The notes under the pieces: generated by a model
Databases searched by the model: none
What the model was told of the DNA's origin: nothing
The model's input: the letters and a program-made list of their open reading frames with translations, nothing else
Part shown: positions 9,965 to 21,239 of the stretch, in pieces
How positions within the stretch are numbered: the first letter of the stretch is position 1
Layout of the letters: each line of letters begins with the position of its first letter
From: Arabidopsis thaliana
Lineage: Eukaryota; Streptophyta; Magnoliopsida; Brassicales; Brassicaceae
DNA: 64,000 bases
Direction of reading: 5' to 3'
NCBI RefSeq assembly: GCF_000001735.4
Contig: NC_003074.8
Coordinates: forward strand, 15,879,261-15,943,260
Program-made: the position numbers and the translations under genes

Positions 9965-12554
9965 CTATGTTGATGAAGCAAGATTGGTGACACCGAAGTA
10001 AAGAGTCTTCTGGTTGAAAGCATTTATGGCATAGTCAACCTGAAGGTGACCCAATGGAGACTTGAACCGTAGCCCATATCCGAATCCATACCCAAACCCT
10101 GGCTTCCCTTGTCTCATTGAAGGGTTTCCTGAAACCAATTCCGCAACAGCTTTATCATTTTTGTGTCTCAACTTCTTTATGATTCTTGTTCGGAGAAGGT
10201 AAAGTGAACTTACCGGGGACAAGGCGGCTTGAGCCTAGGTCTGTTCCACAATCCAAGAAGATGGTCCCTTCTGTCATCTTGTTCTGTACACAAAAAGACA
10301 CCAAAGCTCAATGAAAGCTTAACAGGGGAAACCATTTAATGGTTCTGATGACCAAATCATGCAACAGCTCCACGTACCAAAGGTAACGCCAATTCTGTAT
10401 TGGCAACAAGGCATGACCGACCGGATCCAACAGCACCCTCACCATATCCGCGAACACTGCCTAGCCCACCAATGGCAAATGCTTGATAAGGTGCCATGTC
10501 TCCTACAATTGAACCACCTGTCAAGCTGTCACAGAAGAGGTAAGAACCACGGCAAAACTAGGACATCTTTACAAAGCATCTTCTACGTGTAGTTTTCTAG
10601 ATCAAGTGTGTACGATTCTGTCAGTACCTTGCTAAGAGAAAAGCCGGTCCAAACCTGACACCTTTTGATGCAACAAATTTGAAACGGTTGAAGATAAGCC
10701 ACTTGGACACAACCGGAATACCTTGTTCTATTTGCATGCTAAACTGAAAAAGCAAGAAACCAGTATGAAAGAAAAGAAACGTTGACAAAGTTACTGCAAA
10801 AATGGCTGTGTGGTTTGCCTAGGCTATAAAACAGAAATGAAGAGTCTCTTACATGAGAAAGACCTTGGTCGGTAGCCTTTGCAAACCGGGATTCTTGCTT
10901 TAAAACTACCATACTGTCATGGGTATTTCCACTGCATAGCAGAGAATTCTACACATGTAAATATCAGTTTTATGCTAGTACTTAAAGAAACAAATTAAGG
11001 GAATCGAGATCTAATATCACCTGCATGTTATAGGAAATCCGTCCAGATCTCTGGTTATCGCGCGTCCATCATCGTTAATCGGACGCACATGCTGCACCAA
11101 TGGAAAATATTACTCTTTTATACCAAAGCAAAACAGCAAAGAGAAAAATATTGTTCTACAATGTCTGAAGAAGGTAATGTGCGGGCACCTCAAACTTTAT
11201 GCTGGTTGTGCTGCTCCATTTTGAACTCGCTGGCTCACTCAAGTCTAAACCAAGAGCCAATTTAGACAGATTTACACCTCCACTTCCTGACCGAGAAAAG
11301 TTGTCGACTGGGGTGCCGTGGACCCCTATCTCGGGTGAGAGAGAATGCTGCGCCAGATTAACAAATTTAAATGTAACATAGCTTTAAAATTCACTTTCTA
11401 AGATAGCTTCACAGATCAGTACAATAACAAATAAGCATTGAGTACCTGTATGAAGAAACACTGTTGTGGACGCCATTCAGGTCTAGGTCTCCTAAAAGCC
11501 ACAAGTACATTGGAATCATACAATCCTTTATCCCATGATACATCAAGCTTCTCGCTTCCTCCAAACAAATTTGGATGTTTGATACAGAGGCTGCAACAAA
11601 CAGATCCAAATGAACACTTGAATCGAAAAGAAAGATATGAAAATTTAGTTCTGCAGATTATATGAACACCAACAATATTTCTGTAAGCTGTAGCATTAAG
11701 TCTCGAAACTTGCCTGCCAATCACTAGAGAAAGAGGACTGCTAGTGTCCCTGTTCAAAAAGTAACAAACTGAGCTTTAATACGTCGAGAAAGCTAAAGGC
11801 GGTACAGTTTCATGAGTATTAGCTAAAATGTAAGTGACGTCAAAGTATGGATGATGAGAGCAAACCTGAAAGCAGGAAACATTAAAGAAGTACAAAGCTT
11901 GTGAGTGAAGTCCACATTAACATCAATCTTGGCTGCAATCAACAACACAAGAATATCAAAATCAATGCCGCTGCTAGAAAACTACATTGCAATTGCAAAC
12001 CAGTCCGATCTTAATCTTTCACTATATTCAACAGAAAGACATATTCGACATGATGAGTTAGTAACAAAAAGATACAGAAAAAGTTACAACATTCAGATCA
12101 AAATCGATACTTTTCCCCAAAAAGACATTTAGGAAATCCACATATCAAAACCAATCTTTCACAAAACCCAAAAGCAAGACGTATCACACATAATGGTTGG
12201 TAACAAAAGTCTTAGAAAAATGTTTCTTTTACCAAAAAAAACAATGTGTACTCATGCCTAAAACATTCTAATTCATCAATTACCACAAACATAAACATCA
12301 TCATAACTATACAAATGAAATGAATCATATCTTATACATTGAAAATGAATGTAAGATAATAGAAGAAAAATGGAAACAAAGCAAAGCCCTCCATTGGTTA
12401 AGGTTAAATCCACAATCAAATTCCAGAATCGTACCATTTCCAGCACAGTATCACATTACCTACTGATCCAGCAACAACACAAAATTCGAAAAATCGAGAA
12501 TCTAAGATAAGAGTGATGACCTCTACCAGCGTGGATACTCTTCTGAGCTCCCAT
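9965..12554 (-). CDS. Short plastid outer-envelope Omp85/OEP80-type barrel protein, 362 aa
   Basis: I reconstructed eleven exons on the minus strand: 12521-12554, 11866-11932, 11714-11749, 11446-11590, 11189-11347, 11021-11091, 10853-10931, 10628-10743, 10378-10525, 10214-10283 and 9965-10128. Their lengths join in frame to 363 codons including TAG. The protein starts MGAQKSIHAGRAKIDVNVDF. Near the end it has GGLGSVRGYGEGAVGSGR, with the VRGY/F loop-6 motif of Omp85 proteins, then barrel strands rich in alternating aromatic and Gly residues ending FGVTNLASST. There is no POTRA region or transit peptide, matching the truncated OEP80 relatives of Arabidopsis (P39/P36 class; about 39 kDa expected here). 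Intron 3 uses a GC donor (CAG|GCAAGT). Likely role: envelope barrel in plastid biogenesis; substrate unknown. Confidence 0.92.
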
Positions 12555-13348
12555 GGCGATGGAATGAGAGAAGAATCAACCATGAAGAGAACCCAATTTA
12601 GGAATTGGCATTAGACAAGCAATGACCAGAAAAAGGAGGAATTTTTATTTACTTATTTCTTCTTTCTTCTTCTTCAGGAGTGAATGAATTAGCAGAGAGG
12701 TTAAGGATTTGATGCTTTGGATATTTTTAGAGAAGAAAGCAAGTTTGGGTTTATGTTTTATCTCTTTCGTCTTTATTCCTTTTTGGGCTTTTATCCACGT
12801 GGGCCTGATCTACAACTGTCAAAAACACATTACCATGAGTTATGAAAAATATTACTAATCATCATCATTTGTTTTTTAAAACTTGAGTTTAGCTGTTTGA
12901 GATTGAGGTCTGATGAGTTATGATTCGCTTATCTTTTTGAGTTATATTTTTGTAAAATTGTTAAGTTAAAACTTAACCAAAAAAACACATGCAACTTCTA
13001 AGAAGAATATTTTCTTTGTCTTAAATCAATTTGAATAATGGGAGAAAAATTGTTGACGAAAAAAAAAAATAATAATGGGAGAAAAAATGTTGTTATTATC
13101 TGAATTTTATTCAATAACATATCATAAAAAATAGTTTATAATGTCTTATATATTTGTAACATTTTTGAATTTTTGAATTTATGTTTTCTATTTTGGTTAA
13201 AATCAAATCCTATTTGTAGACATATATGAAAATGCTGATTTTTTTTTTGTTTAAAAAAATGCTGAAATTTTAGATATGTTTAAGTTAGTATTACTTTCTT
13301 ATATTATTTAAGATAATTCATAAACTTTTAATAAATATTACTATAGTT
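12555..13348. other. Promoter side of the Omp85-type gene and AT-rich spacer
   Basis: Positions 12555-12760 carry the 5' leader and proximal promoter, with a TC-rich stretch at 12655-12680. The remainder is AT-rich without coding potential. Confidence 0.45.
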
Positions 13349-13379
13349 ACTAGGTAATGAACCCAGCAATATCGCGGGA
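13349..13379 (-). mobile_element. Helitron-type 3' terminus, minus orientation
   Basis: On the minus strand the sequence cccgcgatattgctggg is a decayed GC stem-loop followed about ten bases later by CTAGT at 13349-13353. The adjacent minisatellite to the right (13612-14190) would lie inside this element. The 5' end was not located. Confidence 0.55.
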
Positions 13380-13611
13380 GAACTTATTTTCAACAAATTT
13401 TTGTATTTATGGATTAAATTACAAAAACAAAAATTTGATTGTGTTTATATATTAAATTATTATGATGATATATTCAATATTTGAATATACAAAAATTGTG
13501 ATGTAAAAATGAAAGAAATATAGTAAAGAGACGTAACATTAAATGAATAGATGCAACTATAAATACACAACCATAAAGTAAAAAATACAACTATAATTGA
13601 ACAATATAATT

Positions 13612-14190
13612 ATTGGAAAAATAACCGTAAATATTTTTAAAAAAAGATGCGATTAAAAATATACAACAGGGAAAAAATAAATCATCAATATTTTGACGAA
13701 AAATTACGATACAAAAGTACAACTAGAAAAAGTAATCATTAGTATTTAAACGGAAAAGTTACGATAAAGTAAAAGAAAAAAAATAACCGTCAATATATAA
13801 ATAAAAACTTGCAATAAAAAATACATAACCAAACAAAATAAGTTAAAACAATAACCTTAAATATTTCAACGAAAAGATGCGATGAAAAGAAACAATTGGG
13901 AAAAATAACCATCAATATTTTAACAGAAATTTTGATAAAAAGACATAACCTAAAAAAATAACTGTCTGTATTTCAACAAAAAGTTACGATAAAATGACAC
14001 AAAAAAAACAATAACCGTCAATATATGAACGGAAAGTTACAATAAAAAGATACAACGAAACAAAATAACCGTAAATATTTTAACCAAATTATACAATAAA
14101 AAGACACAACCCAAAAATAACCGTTAATATTTTAAAAGAAGATTGCGTTAAAACGAAATAAACGGAAAACAATAACCGTCATTACATCAA
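13612..14190. repeat. ~55-bp minisatellite, about 10 degenerate units
   Basis: Units of roughly 50-60 bp recur with the shared core ataaccgtcaatatttt, then aacgaaaagttacgataaaa, then a cacaac-like word. Starts are near 13615, 13675, 13730, 13783, 13850, 13905, 13957, 14012, 14064, 14118 and 14172. Copies differ by several substitutions and small indels. Internal minisatellites are known in some Arabidopsis Helitrons, and a Helitron end lies 260 bp to the left. Confidence 0.8.
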
Positions 14191-14335
14191 TATGCATTTT
14201 ATACCACATATTTTAATATAATTCACATCAAATTACAACATTGAGTGGGATTCAACGTTAATAACATGTGTTACTAGTGGAGCCACAATATGGAAAACTA
14301 TAAAAATATACATAGGAAAAATAAAACCTAATTCA

Positions 14336-14970
14336 GTTTGTAAAAAGCCAGAGAGACGGTACTTCGTGGTGCAAAGTGTCTCCGCATGTGTCTTTCCCCT
14401 CTTTACTTGGAGCTGAAAGCTTTAATTTGGGGTATGAAGAATATTTTTTCAAGAAGGATCGACTCTCAAACATTCGAAATTGATTGCACAAGGCTAACTT
14501 CGATGGTGCAGTCACCTAAAGAATGTCTTGCTTTCTCTAATCTTTTAGATGAGTTTGGTTTGCTCTATGCTTATTTTCCTTTTTTGATCTTTTCTATTTT
14601 TCGATTGAGTAATACTAAGGTGGATTGTTTAACACAGTTTTCTAAATTATTATTTTCTGAAGTAACTTGTGTAAACTCTTATCTTTCAAATTGGGCAACC
14701 AATAATGGAGCATGAACAGTTTTTGGGATGTGCAACTAGAGTAAATATGCAGGGTCTAAAAAGTATTTGAGTAAATTTGAGGCCCAAAATAAAAAATTTG
14801 AGTAAATTTGAGGGCCATAAATAAATATTTGTATAAATTTGATGGTCAAAACAGAATTTGACTAAGTTTGAGGGCCAATTTCCTTTTAAGTTTGTACATG
14901 AAACTTAAAATGTTTTGAACGATTCTGGTCATGAAATTATATTTTAATTAATGTGTGGTTGATTAAAAAT
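14336..14970 (+). mobile_element. LINE 3' remnant with RNase H-like (RVT_3) segment
   Basis: The frame around 14386-14712 encodes the typical plant LINE RNase H-like tail (SPLYLELKALIWGMKNIF, later MVQSPKECLAFSNLLD). It closely resembles the tail of the larger LINE at 19300-21105. Both copies end in the same 27-bp sequence (14942-14968 and 21065-21091) followed by an A-rich tail, which marks the family's 3' end. This copy contains about 215 bp of extra sequence (about 14717-14935) absent from the other. It is 5'-truncated and inactive. Confidence 0.75.
14752..14881. repeat. Degenerate tandem repeat, ~38-bp unit
   Basis: About four imperfect units share the words tttgagtaaatttgaggg and ccaaaata. 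They sit within the extra sequence that interrupts the LINE tail. Confidence 0.7.
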
Positions 14971-15529
14971 AAAATAAAAACAGAGAGACGTTGTTGGGAT
15001 TGGTTATGGGTTGTAAACCCAAATGGTGTCAAAACGGAAAAAAATTAAAAGAGAGAGACCTTAATTAGGAATGGAGGGAGAGAAGAAAAGATGTGGGAAT
15101 GTCCCGCAAAAGATTGTAAAAGCATTATTTTTTATGAAATCCGGTGAATCAAAGTAATTCATAGAGTTCCGTGCTCACTGCTAGTAGCTGGTGTTTATAT
15201 ATAGCTAAGTAGACGTATAATTTCTAGAAGCACATGTACATAAACCATATTTCTATTTTTAGTAGATTGTTTATACCTCTTTAGTACCAACCAGGAAGGG
15301 AAAGAAACAGACGAAAGAAACAAATGAAGAGATTGTATATATATGAGTAAAGGAGCACCGTCCGTTATAGCTGTTTTCCCTCTATTTAGTGCACCAACTA
15401 AGTTAACAGAAACGTATTAACGAGAAAAACAGTTTCCAAAAAAATATTTATATATAATAAATCCCAAAAAGTTGTAACATCGAAGATAATTTATGTAGAA
15501 CAAATAATAATTGGAAAAAAAAAAACATA
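14971..15529. other. Upstream region of the S1-like gene
   Basis: AT-rich promoter region with several TATATA words (15196, 15335, 15449). No single core promoter can be chosen. No repeat recognised. Confidence 0.4.
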
Positions 15530-15997
15530 ATGAGGATGAATCACAAAACCCTAGTTACAAATTTTGTCATCTTTCTCCTCGTACAAATCTCAAACTTATC
15601 ATTAGAGGTAAATTCGTTAAGTGCGTACAACAAGAAAGACTATAGATCAGAATTTAAGGTACGGCCAAATACGGTTGTACGAATGGTCATCACCAACGAT
15701 CTATTTGGTGTAAAGAATGGAAACGCGGGTTTTGTATGCGCAAAAGGTGGTAATAAGGTATGGAAGAGGAGCAAACCAGGAGACCGTTATGTCGTGGTCG
15801 AGTTTAAGTATGATGGTAAGATGAGGCACACGTTCACGCATTGCCATCTCCGTTCTAATTTCGGGTTTGTCAACTTCCCAGTTAGCGTTCATCCTGACAC
15901 ATCTGCTCAGTGTTACCCTAGCTACGTTTGTGGTTACTCGGTTCGGAAAGATGGGGTTTTTTACAAGCCTGAGAAGAAGCTTTATCGATGGAAGTGA
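15530..15997 (+). CDS. S1-type self-incompatibility-like secreted protein (SPH), 155 aa
   Basis: Single exon starting MRMNHKTLVTNFVIFLLVQI, an evident signal peptide. The second Met (residue 3) could also start the protein. The mature part matches plant S-protein homologues: VVRMVITNDLFG near the N-terminus, a W followed by GDRYVVVEFKYDGKMRH, and four cysteines (VCAKG, THCHLR, AQCYPSYVCGY) able to form the two family disulfides. Length is typical. In poppy the founding protein triggers self-pollen rejection. Arabidopsis is self-compatible, and its many SPH proteins are small secreted candidate ligands of mostly unknown role. The frame is intact. Confidence 0.85.
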   Translation: MRMNHKTLVTNFVIFLLVQISNLSLEVNSLSAYNKKDYRSEFKVRPNTVVRMVITNDLFGVKNGNAGFVCAKGGNKVWKRSKPGDRYVVVEFKYDGKMRHTFTHCHLRSNFGFVNFPVSVHPDTSAQCYPSYVCGYSVRKDGVFYKPEKKLYRWK

Positions 15998-18163
15998 TTT
16001 AAGATCATATATTGAGGATACATTGAAACTTATGGGTGTAATTACTTTAAGAAAAATTCTGTATAAATTTTTGTTTCCCTTTTTTCTGTAACGTAAATTT
16101 TACTTGAAATCAATGATTTTGTTTTGGTTTATATGATTTGGAACCTTTTTTTTTTTTGTCAAAGATATGATTTTGAACCTACTTGGATATAAAATAAAGC
16201 AAATTTGGCGGATGATTTGCAAGGATATAGTGATGTACTGTTCTTTTAATTTATTTGCATCAATTTATATATACATTTTTGGTAGATTTTTTGACCAAAA
16301 ATCCCTATACTATTTACTATTAATATTCAGGTCCTTGCAAATTCTATCTCAACCAAATATTCTATTCCTAAGAAATTATACATCGTAAATTTGCATTAAA
16401 TTCTTGAATTAACTATTTCCTAAACTTTTATCCTTAATCAAATCTTTCTTTATTGAACTATATTCGATTAAGACTAATTTTCTAAAATGTATATCAACAT
16501 TAAATAAAAATATAATTTTCTGTCACTATTTTTATATCTAATTTATTTTGACTTTATAATGTAATACTATAAAAAAACAGACATATAAAAAAAAATCAAA
16601 GATGACAAAATTATGTAAAAGATTCTGAATAAGAATGAGTGGAAACTTTGATTTATCAGACATCCAAAATTCAAAGTGTTATTCGGTTTACTCCGACTCT
16701 TTATTTTAAATAATTAAAACTTTAAAAGTTTCAAAATATTAGATATATTTAATCTTTATCAAAAGTTAAGTATTACAATTTTTTAAACTTTTTTAAAAGT
16801 TAAACTTTATACAAATGACATTCACATTATACATCATGTACCACCTTGTTCTAAATTCACACAACTTCTTTTCGAATCTGCTGCTTAACGGCACAGGCTC
16901 CTGATTGATAGTCTCACGACAAATTTTAGGTAAACGTCTCCTACTCGCTGAATCTCGAAGAACACAAAAATAATGTCACAGCTCCAAGAATAAGCATCTC
17001 CGTCTCAGTTTCTGAAGCGTCGTAAAACATCGAAAATGCAGATGCTACGAACCCAAAACAGAGATCGAAATCCTCTCTGATTCTGAAGATCACCATTACT
17101 AGGACAAGTTGGAGATAGACGCTCACACACAGTAATCTTATCGACAATCTCTTACTAGCATCTAGTTTACAACCCAAATAGTTAAAGAACCACAATGTTA
17201 GAACTTGGCCAAAACTCTTTTTTGAAAAGATCTACCAAACCAAAATAATCATAACACATCTCTTTCTAGTATATAGCCCACCACAAATATTAATTTCTTT
17301 TAATATACACCAAATTTTTTATCCCTCATTGACTAGAGTCGTTTTCGTTTTTTACATTGATTTAATTTGTAAATCACACAATGGTAAAAGCTTCTGATAT
17401 ATGAATTTAGGATTCCAGCTTTCTTAGGTTTCTCATTACAAGTCTTCCTTCTTGACTTCTCATGTTGTTGTTTTGTACTTAAATTTGCTTACATACATGA
17501 TTGAATATAAATTTGCTTACATACATGATTTAGTAAAAATTTGCTTACATACATGATTGAATATAACACCGGCTGCTAAGCCTATTTTCGAGTCTAAAAT
17601 GTTAGTCAACATGAAATAAAACACGTTTTTTTATTTGTTTTGATTATTAATCAACTTTAAAATAGCAAATATTAAGAAATTTGAAATCAATAGTTGCCAA
17701 AACCCGTGTGTGATATTATACTTTTTGAGGCTCCATAATAATGACGTGAGATTTGGTTGTGAGGAAGTGGAAAATAAAGTTAAGCATGTCTTTTTATTAT
17801 GAAATATCATTTGTTTAATCCTTTTTCTTATAATAAAGTATGGATGTTGAGCAAAAAAAAAAAGAAGGTAATCCACCTTTCTCCAAATAGAAAGGAAGTA
17901 AAGGCAATGAATGTGAATATGACAAAATCCATTGCATTTGCTTTTAAATTCTTGTAAGAATTTGAAAGAAAAATATCTTATCAACTTTTAGAGATGATCT
18001 TTGTGGCCAAAGAGAGAACCACGCAACTTAAAAATTATAAAACAAATAATTAGAACAAAATTATAAAATTTAAACAGTTTGAAGAATATAAAAAGATTAT
18101 TATAAGGAAACTATACTTTTAATAATAAAATTATATGTTTATTTCTATAAATATAGAAATTAG
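15998..18163. other. AT-rich spacer
   Basis: No gene supported. A less AT-rich patch at about 16860-17200 holds an 84-codon minus-strand frame without recognisable domain; it may be a remnant of coding sequence, but I cannot name it. A 28-bp triple repeat at 17481-17564 is listed separately. Confidence 0.45.
17481..17564. repeat. Three tandem copies of a 28-bp unit
   Basis: Units start at 17481, 17509 and 17537 with aaatttgcttacatacatga. Units 1 and 3 are identical and unit 2 differs in its last six to eight bases. This pattern suggests two duplication steps or gene conversion. Confidence 0.9.
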
Positions 18164-18322
18164 AAAATTATTCTAAACGTTTTAATTATAAGTTATTAAC
18201 TAAACAAAGAAATAGAAAAATAGAAAAAGGATGAAGAAAATTATAGGATTAGTTATTAATCTTTCAAGAAAAAAGATTGTAAATACTCATATTTATATAG
18301 AAAAATATATTATCATATTTTC
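18164..18322. repeat. Left copy of a ~160-bp direct repeat flanking a LINE fragment
   Basis: This 159-bp sequence recurs almost unchanged at 18629-18790, on the other side of a 306-bp LINE tail. About ten mismatches plus a small length difference were counted by eye. Interpreted as an unusually long target-site duplication. Confidence 0.85.
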
Positions 18323-18628
18323 GGAACGGATCAGGAAAGATCTCTATTGGCCCTAAACCAAGCTGTTCATTTCGGCTACCGCAAGATCTCCATTACTTCA
18401 GATTCACTTTTGTTGATCAAAGCTATCAATTTGGAGTCTCCCTCAAAAGAACTCTACGGGATTCTACAAGACATCCTTCAACTCTTTCTTGATTTCGAGG
18501 AAATCTCTTTCTTTCATATTTCTCGTTGGTTAAACTTAAGGACAGATGCAATTGCAAAATTTGTATTCAATTCTGCATTTATTGTACCAGCCTCTGTACC
18601 GGTTTAATTTAATGAAATCTATCCTTAA
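18323..18628 (+). mobile_element. 5'-truncated LINE 3' end (RNase H-like tail)
   Basis: The frame 18347-18607 encodes an RVT_3-type tail (ALNQAVHFGYRKISITSDSL, later FHISRWLNLRTDAIAKF) with the family's conserved N...D.. aspartate. After the stop comes ggtttaatttaatgaaatct, a typical plant LINE 3' UTR end, then a short A-run that merges with the right direct repeat. It belongs to a different LINE subfamily from the copies at 14336 and 19300. The short length reflects 5' truncation on insertion. Confidence 0.8.
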
Positions 18629-18790
18629 AAAATTATTCTAAATGTTTTAATTATAAGTTACTAAATAAACAAAAAAAAAATAGAAATATAGAAAAAGGAT
18701 TAAGAAAATTATAGGATTAGTTATTAATCTTTCAAGAAAAAATATTGTAAATACTCATATCTATATAGAAAAATATATTCTCATATTTTC
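18629..18790. repeat. Right copy of the ~160-bp direct repeat
   Basis: Partner of 18164-18322; it begins directly at the LINE A-tail. After it the flanking sequence continues with tcaccaaataaat, so the undisturbed target can be read here. Confidence 0.85.
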
Positions 18791-19151
18791 TCACCAAATA
18801 AATTAAGTCATTGATTCAAAATAATTATGAAAGTAGGCAAATAGCCATGAGTAAAAATCATTTATGTTTCATTCGCTAGCTTTATGACGAATAATTTTAA
18901 TTTTAGTTCTTCATATAAGTATACCAAGAATTATTGTTATGTGATATACTTTTAATTCAGAAATTTTGAGTTATTACTATATGATATATTTTTCGTTTAA
19001 ATTATTTTTAATCAATAATGTTAGTGGTGAAAAAAACAATACAACAGTAAAAATAAATATTTTTTTTGTAACTTTTGAAAGATAATTTCTGCTTTCAACG
19101 TTGTTAATTAATTTTTTGATAAATTTAATTTTAATTACAAGAAAATAAATC
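18791..19151. other. AT-rich spacer
   Basis: No coding signal. Likely includes the body of the Helitron-like element that ends at 19178. Confidence 0.4.
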
Positions 19152-19178
19152 CGTCTATGGGACGGGTTCTTTTCTAGT
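19152..19178 (+). mobile_element. Helitron-like 3' terminus
   Basis: ccgtctatgggacgg is a perfect 5-bp stem with a 5-base loop, followed after gttctttt by CTAGT. The spacing and the CTRRT end fit Helitrons. The stem is short, so chance cannot be excluded. Confidence 0.5.
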
Positions 19179-19299
19179 ATAATATACAAAAAAAAATGTA
19201 CTAAATAAAATTCAACCAATTCTGTAGCACGTTTTGCAAATTAAAATAAAAATACACTATAATTTTTTTGTAACCTAGTTTTGCAAATTTCTCTAGTAA

Positions 19300-21105
19300 G
19301 ATCGAGATGTGGTGAAAAGTAAATTAAAAAAAAAAAACAATGGCTGGCTGGCTAAGTATTTGTCAAAAGGTGGGAAAGAAACAATGATCAAGTCAGTAGC
19401 TTTGGCTCTTCCAAACTATGTCATGTCTTGTTTTAAACTCCCTCAAGAGTTAACAACTAAGTTAACTAGTGCAATTTCTAATTATTGGTGGAGTTCTAAC
19501 GGAAAAGATCGTGGAATCCATTGGATAGCTTGGGAGAAAATGTGTAGGGATAAAGGAGAAGGAGGTTTGGGCTCTCATTTTCTAGATAAGTTTAACGATG
19601 TTATGCTGGCTAAGCAGGCGATTAATCCAATATCCAAATTCTTTAGTAGCTCGGGTGCTAAAAGGTAGATATTTCAAGAATATTCACCCGCTACAAGCAA
19701 AAAAAACCAAGCTCTCCATCATTTGGATGGAGGAGTATTTTTTCGACTAAAACATTGGTTGAAATGGGAGCAAGATGGTCCCTAGGTTCAGGATTTAGTT
19801 TATCGGTTTGGAGAGATCCTTGGATTCCTGACGTCATACCACGCCCCGCAAATGGAAGAGAAAAATTCCTCCATCCTAATCTAATGGTTAACCATTTAAT
19901 TAATCCTGTCACGAAAGAGTGGCATATTCCTATTCTACAAGAATAAATGGATCCGGTGGATATTCCAATTATCAGAGGTCTTCCTATCAATCATTCTTAT
20001 AAGCCGGATAGGTTGATATGGCATCACACGAAATCAAGGAGATATACGGTTAAATCAGGTGCTCGAGAGATGACAGATACAATAGATTGGGGCCCAAATT
20101 GTAATTTAATAAAAGCACAAGCTTGGAAGGTCAAAGACCCTCCAAAAATAAAACACTTCTTATGGCAAATTGCTTCGGGTTCCTTAGTAGTTACTTCAAA
20201 ATTATCACATCGTGGGATACAGTGTGATATAACTTGTAGAAGGTGCGAGATGGCAGAGGAAACAATAAATTATGTTCTATTTGAATGCCCACATTCTCGG
20301 AAAATTTGGGAATTATACGAAAAGCCAATGGTATCAGATAATTTTCCTCTAAGTTCAGAACTTTTAAATCTAGATTATCTTTATTGGAAGTTACCACTCC
20401 CTTTAGGTGGGGGAGAGAAAACATATTGTCACGCTTGGATTTTGTGGTTCATATGGAAAGATAGGAATATAAAAAGTTTTCAAAGGAATACAATCTGAAC
20501 CCGCAGATATATTAAGTCACGCTATGAGTGAAAAATTAATGTGGGAAGAAGCTCAGTTTTGGAACCGATCGACTCTACCACTATTACGAGTTCTTTGGAC
20601 AACCCAACTCAATCTATAAAAAGTCAGTTTGATGGCTCATGGAAATCTTCGGATTGAAATATGGGTTTAGGTTGATGGTGTTTTCAAGGAAATGATCAAA
20701 CAATTTTGTTTGGTGCTAAAAGTCTTAGGAGGGGCACCTCCCCACTTCATTCGGAGTTAGAAGCTTTAATTTGGGCTATGAAAAGTATCATTTCAAGAAG
20801 GATCAATTGTCAGGCGTTCGAAACCGATTGTTCAAAGCTAGCTTCCATGGTACAGTCACCTGAAGAATGGCCCGCTTTCTCTAATCTGCTAGACGATCTT
20901 GGAGTGCTTCGCGTCTCTTTCCCCTTTTTCTCTCTTTCTCTTATCCTCGCTCATGTAATGTAAGAGTACACTGCTTGGCACGCTCTTCTAGAATTTTATT
21001 TTCTGAAATTACTTTTGTATACACTATTCCTCCTAATTAGGTAACTAATCATAGAGATATTAGTTTTTAATTAATGTGTGGTTGATTAAAAGAAAAAAAA
21101 AAAAA
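19300..21105 (+). mobile_element. LINE remnant: RT C-terminus, zf-RVT and RNase H-like tail
   Basis: Ordered fragments of a plant L1-type ORF2: 19309-19668 (GGKETMIKSVALALPNYVMS and a YWWSSNGKDRGIHWIAWEKM-type thumb segment), 19755-20498 (ARWSLGSGFSLSVWRDPWIP; zinc-binding zf-RVT region WKVKDPPKIKHFLWQIASGS then RRCEMAEETINYVLFECPHS), and 20706-21060 (RNase H-like tail). Stops and frame changes separate the blocks: an in-frame TAA at 19944-19946, another break near 20500, and a frame change near 20955. No 5' part is present. It ends with the shared 27-bp 3' sequence and an A-rich tract at about 21092-21105, 135 bp before the F-box/FBD pseudogene. Confidence 0.88.
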
Positions 21106-21239
21106 AGTTAAACAAAAACCCTAGCTCCACTATCTTCCACCAAATATAAACCACCCAAAGTCTCCACCGTGCAGGCAAATCAACAACAAAGACTCAAAGC
21201 TTTGAAGAAGAAGTTGCTGAACTGTTGAATCCGACTTCA

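Noticed and set aside
9573..9990. Plus-strand frames between the Expp1-like and Omp85-type genes
   Set aside because: They fall in the two genes' 3' regions and have no protein features.
16941..17195. 84-codon minus frame with hydrophobic stretches
   Set aside because: Less AT-rich than its surroundings, but no recognisable family, signal or neighbouring exons; kept only as a note in the spacer entry.
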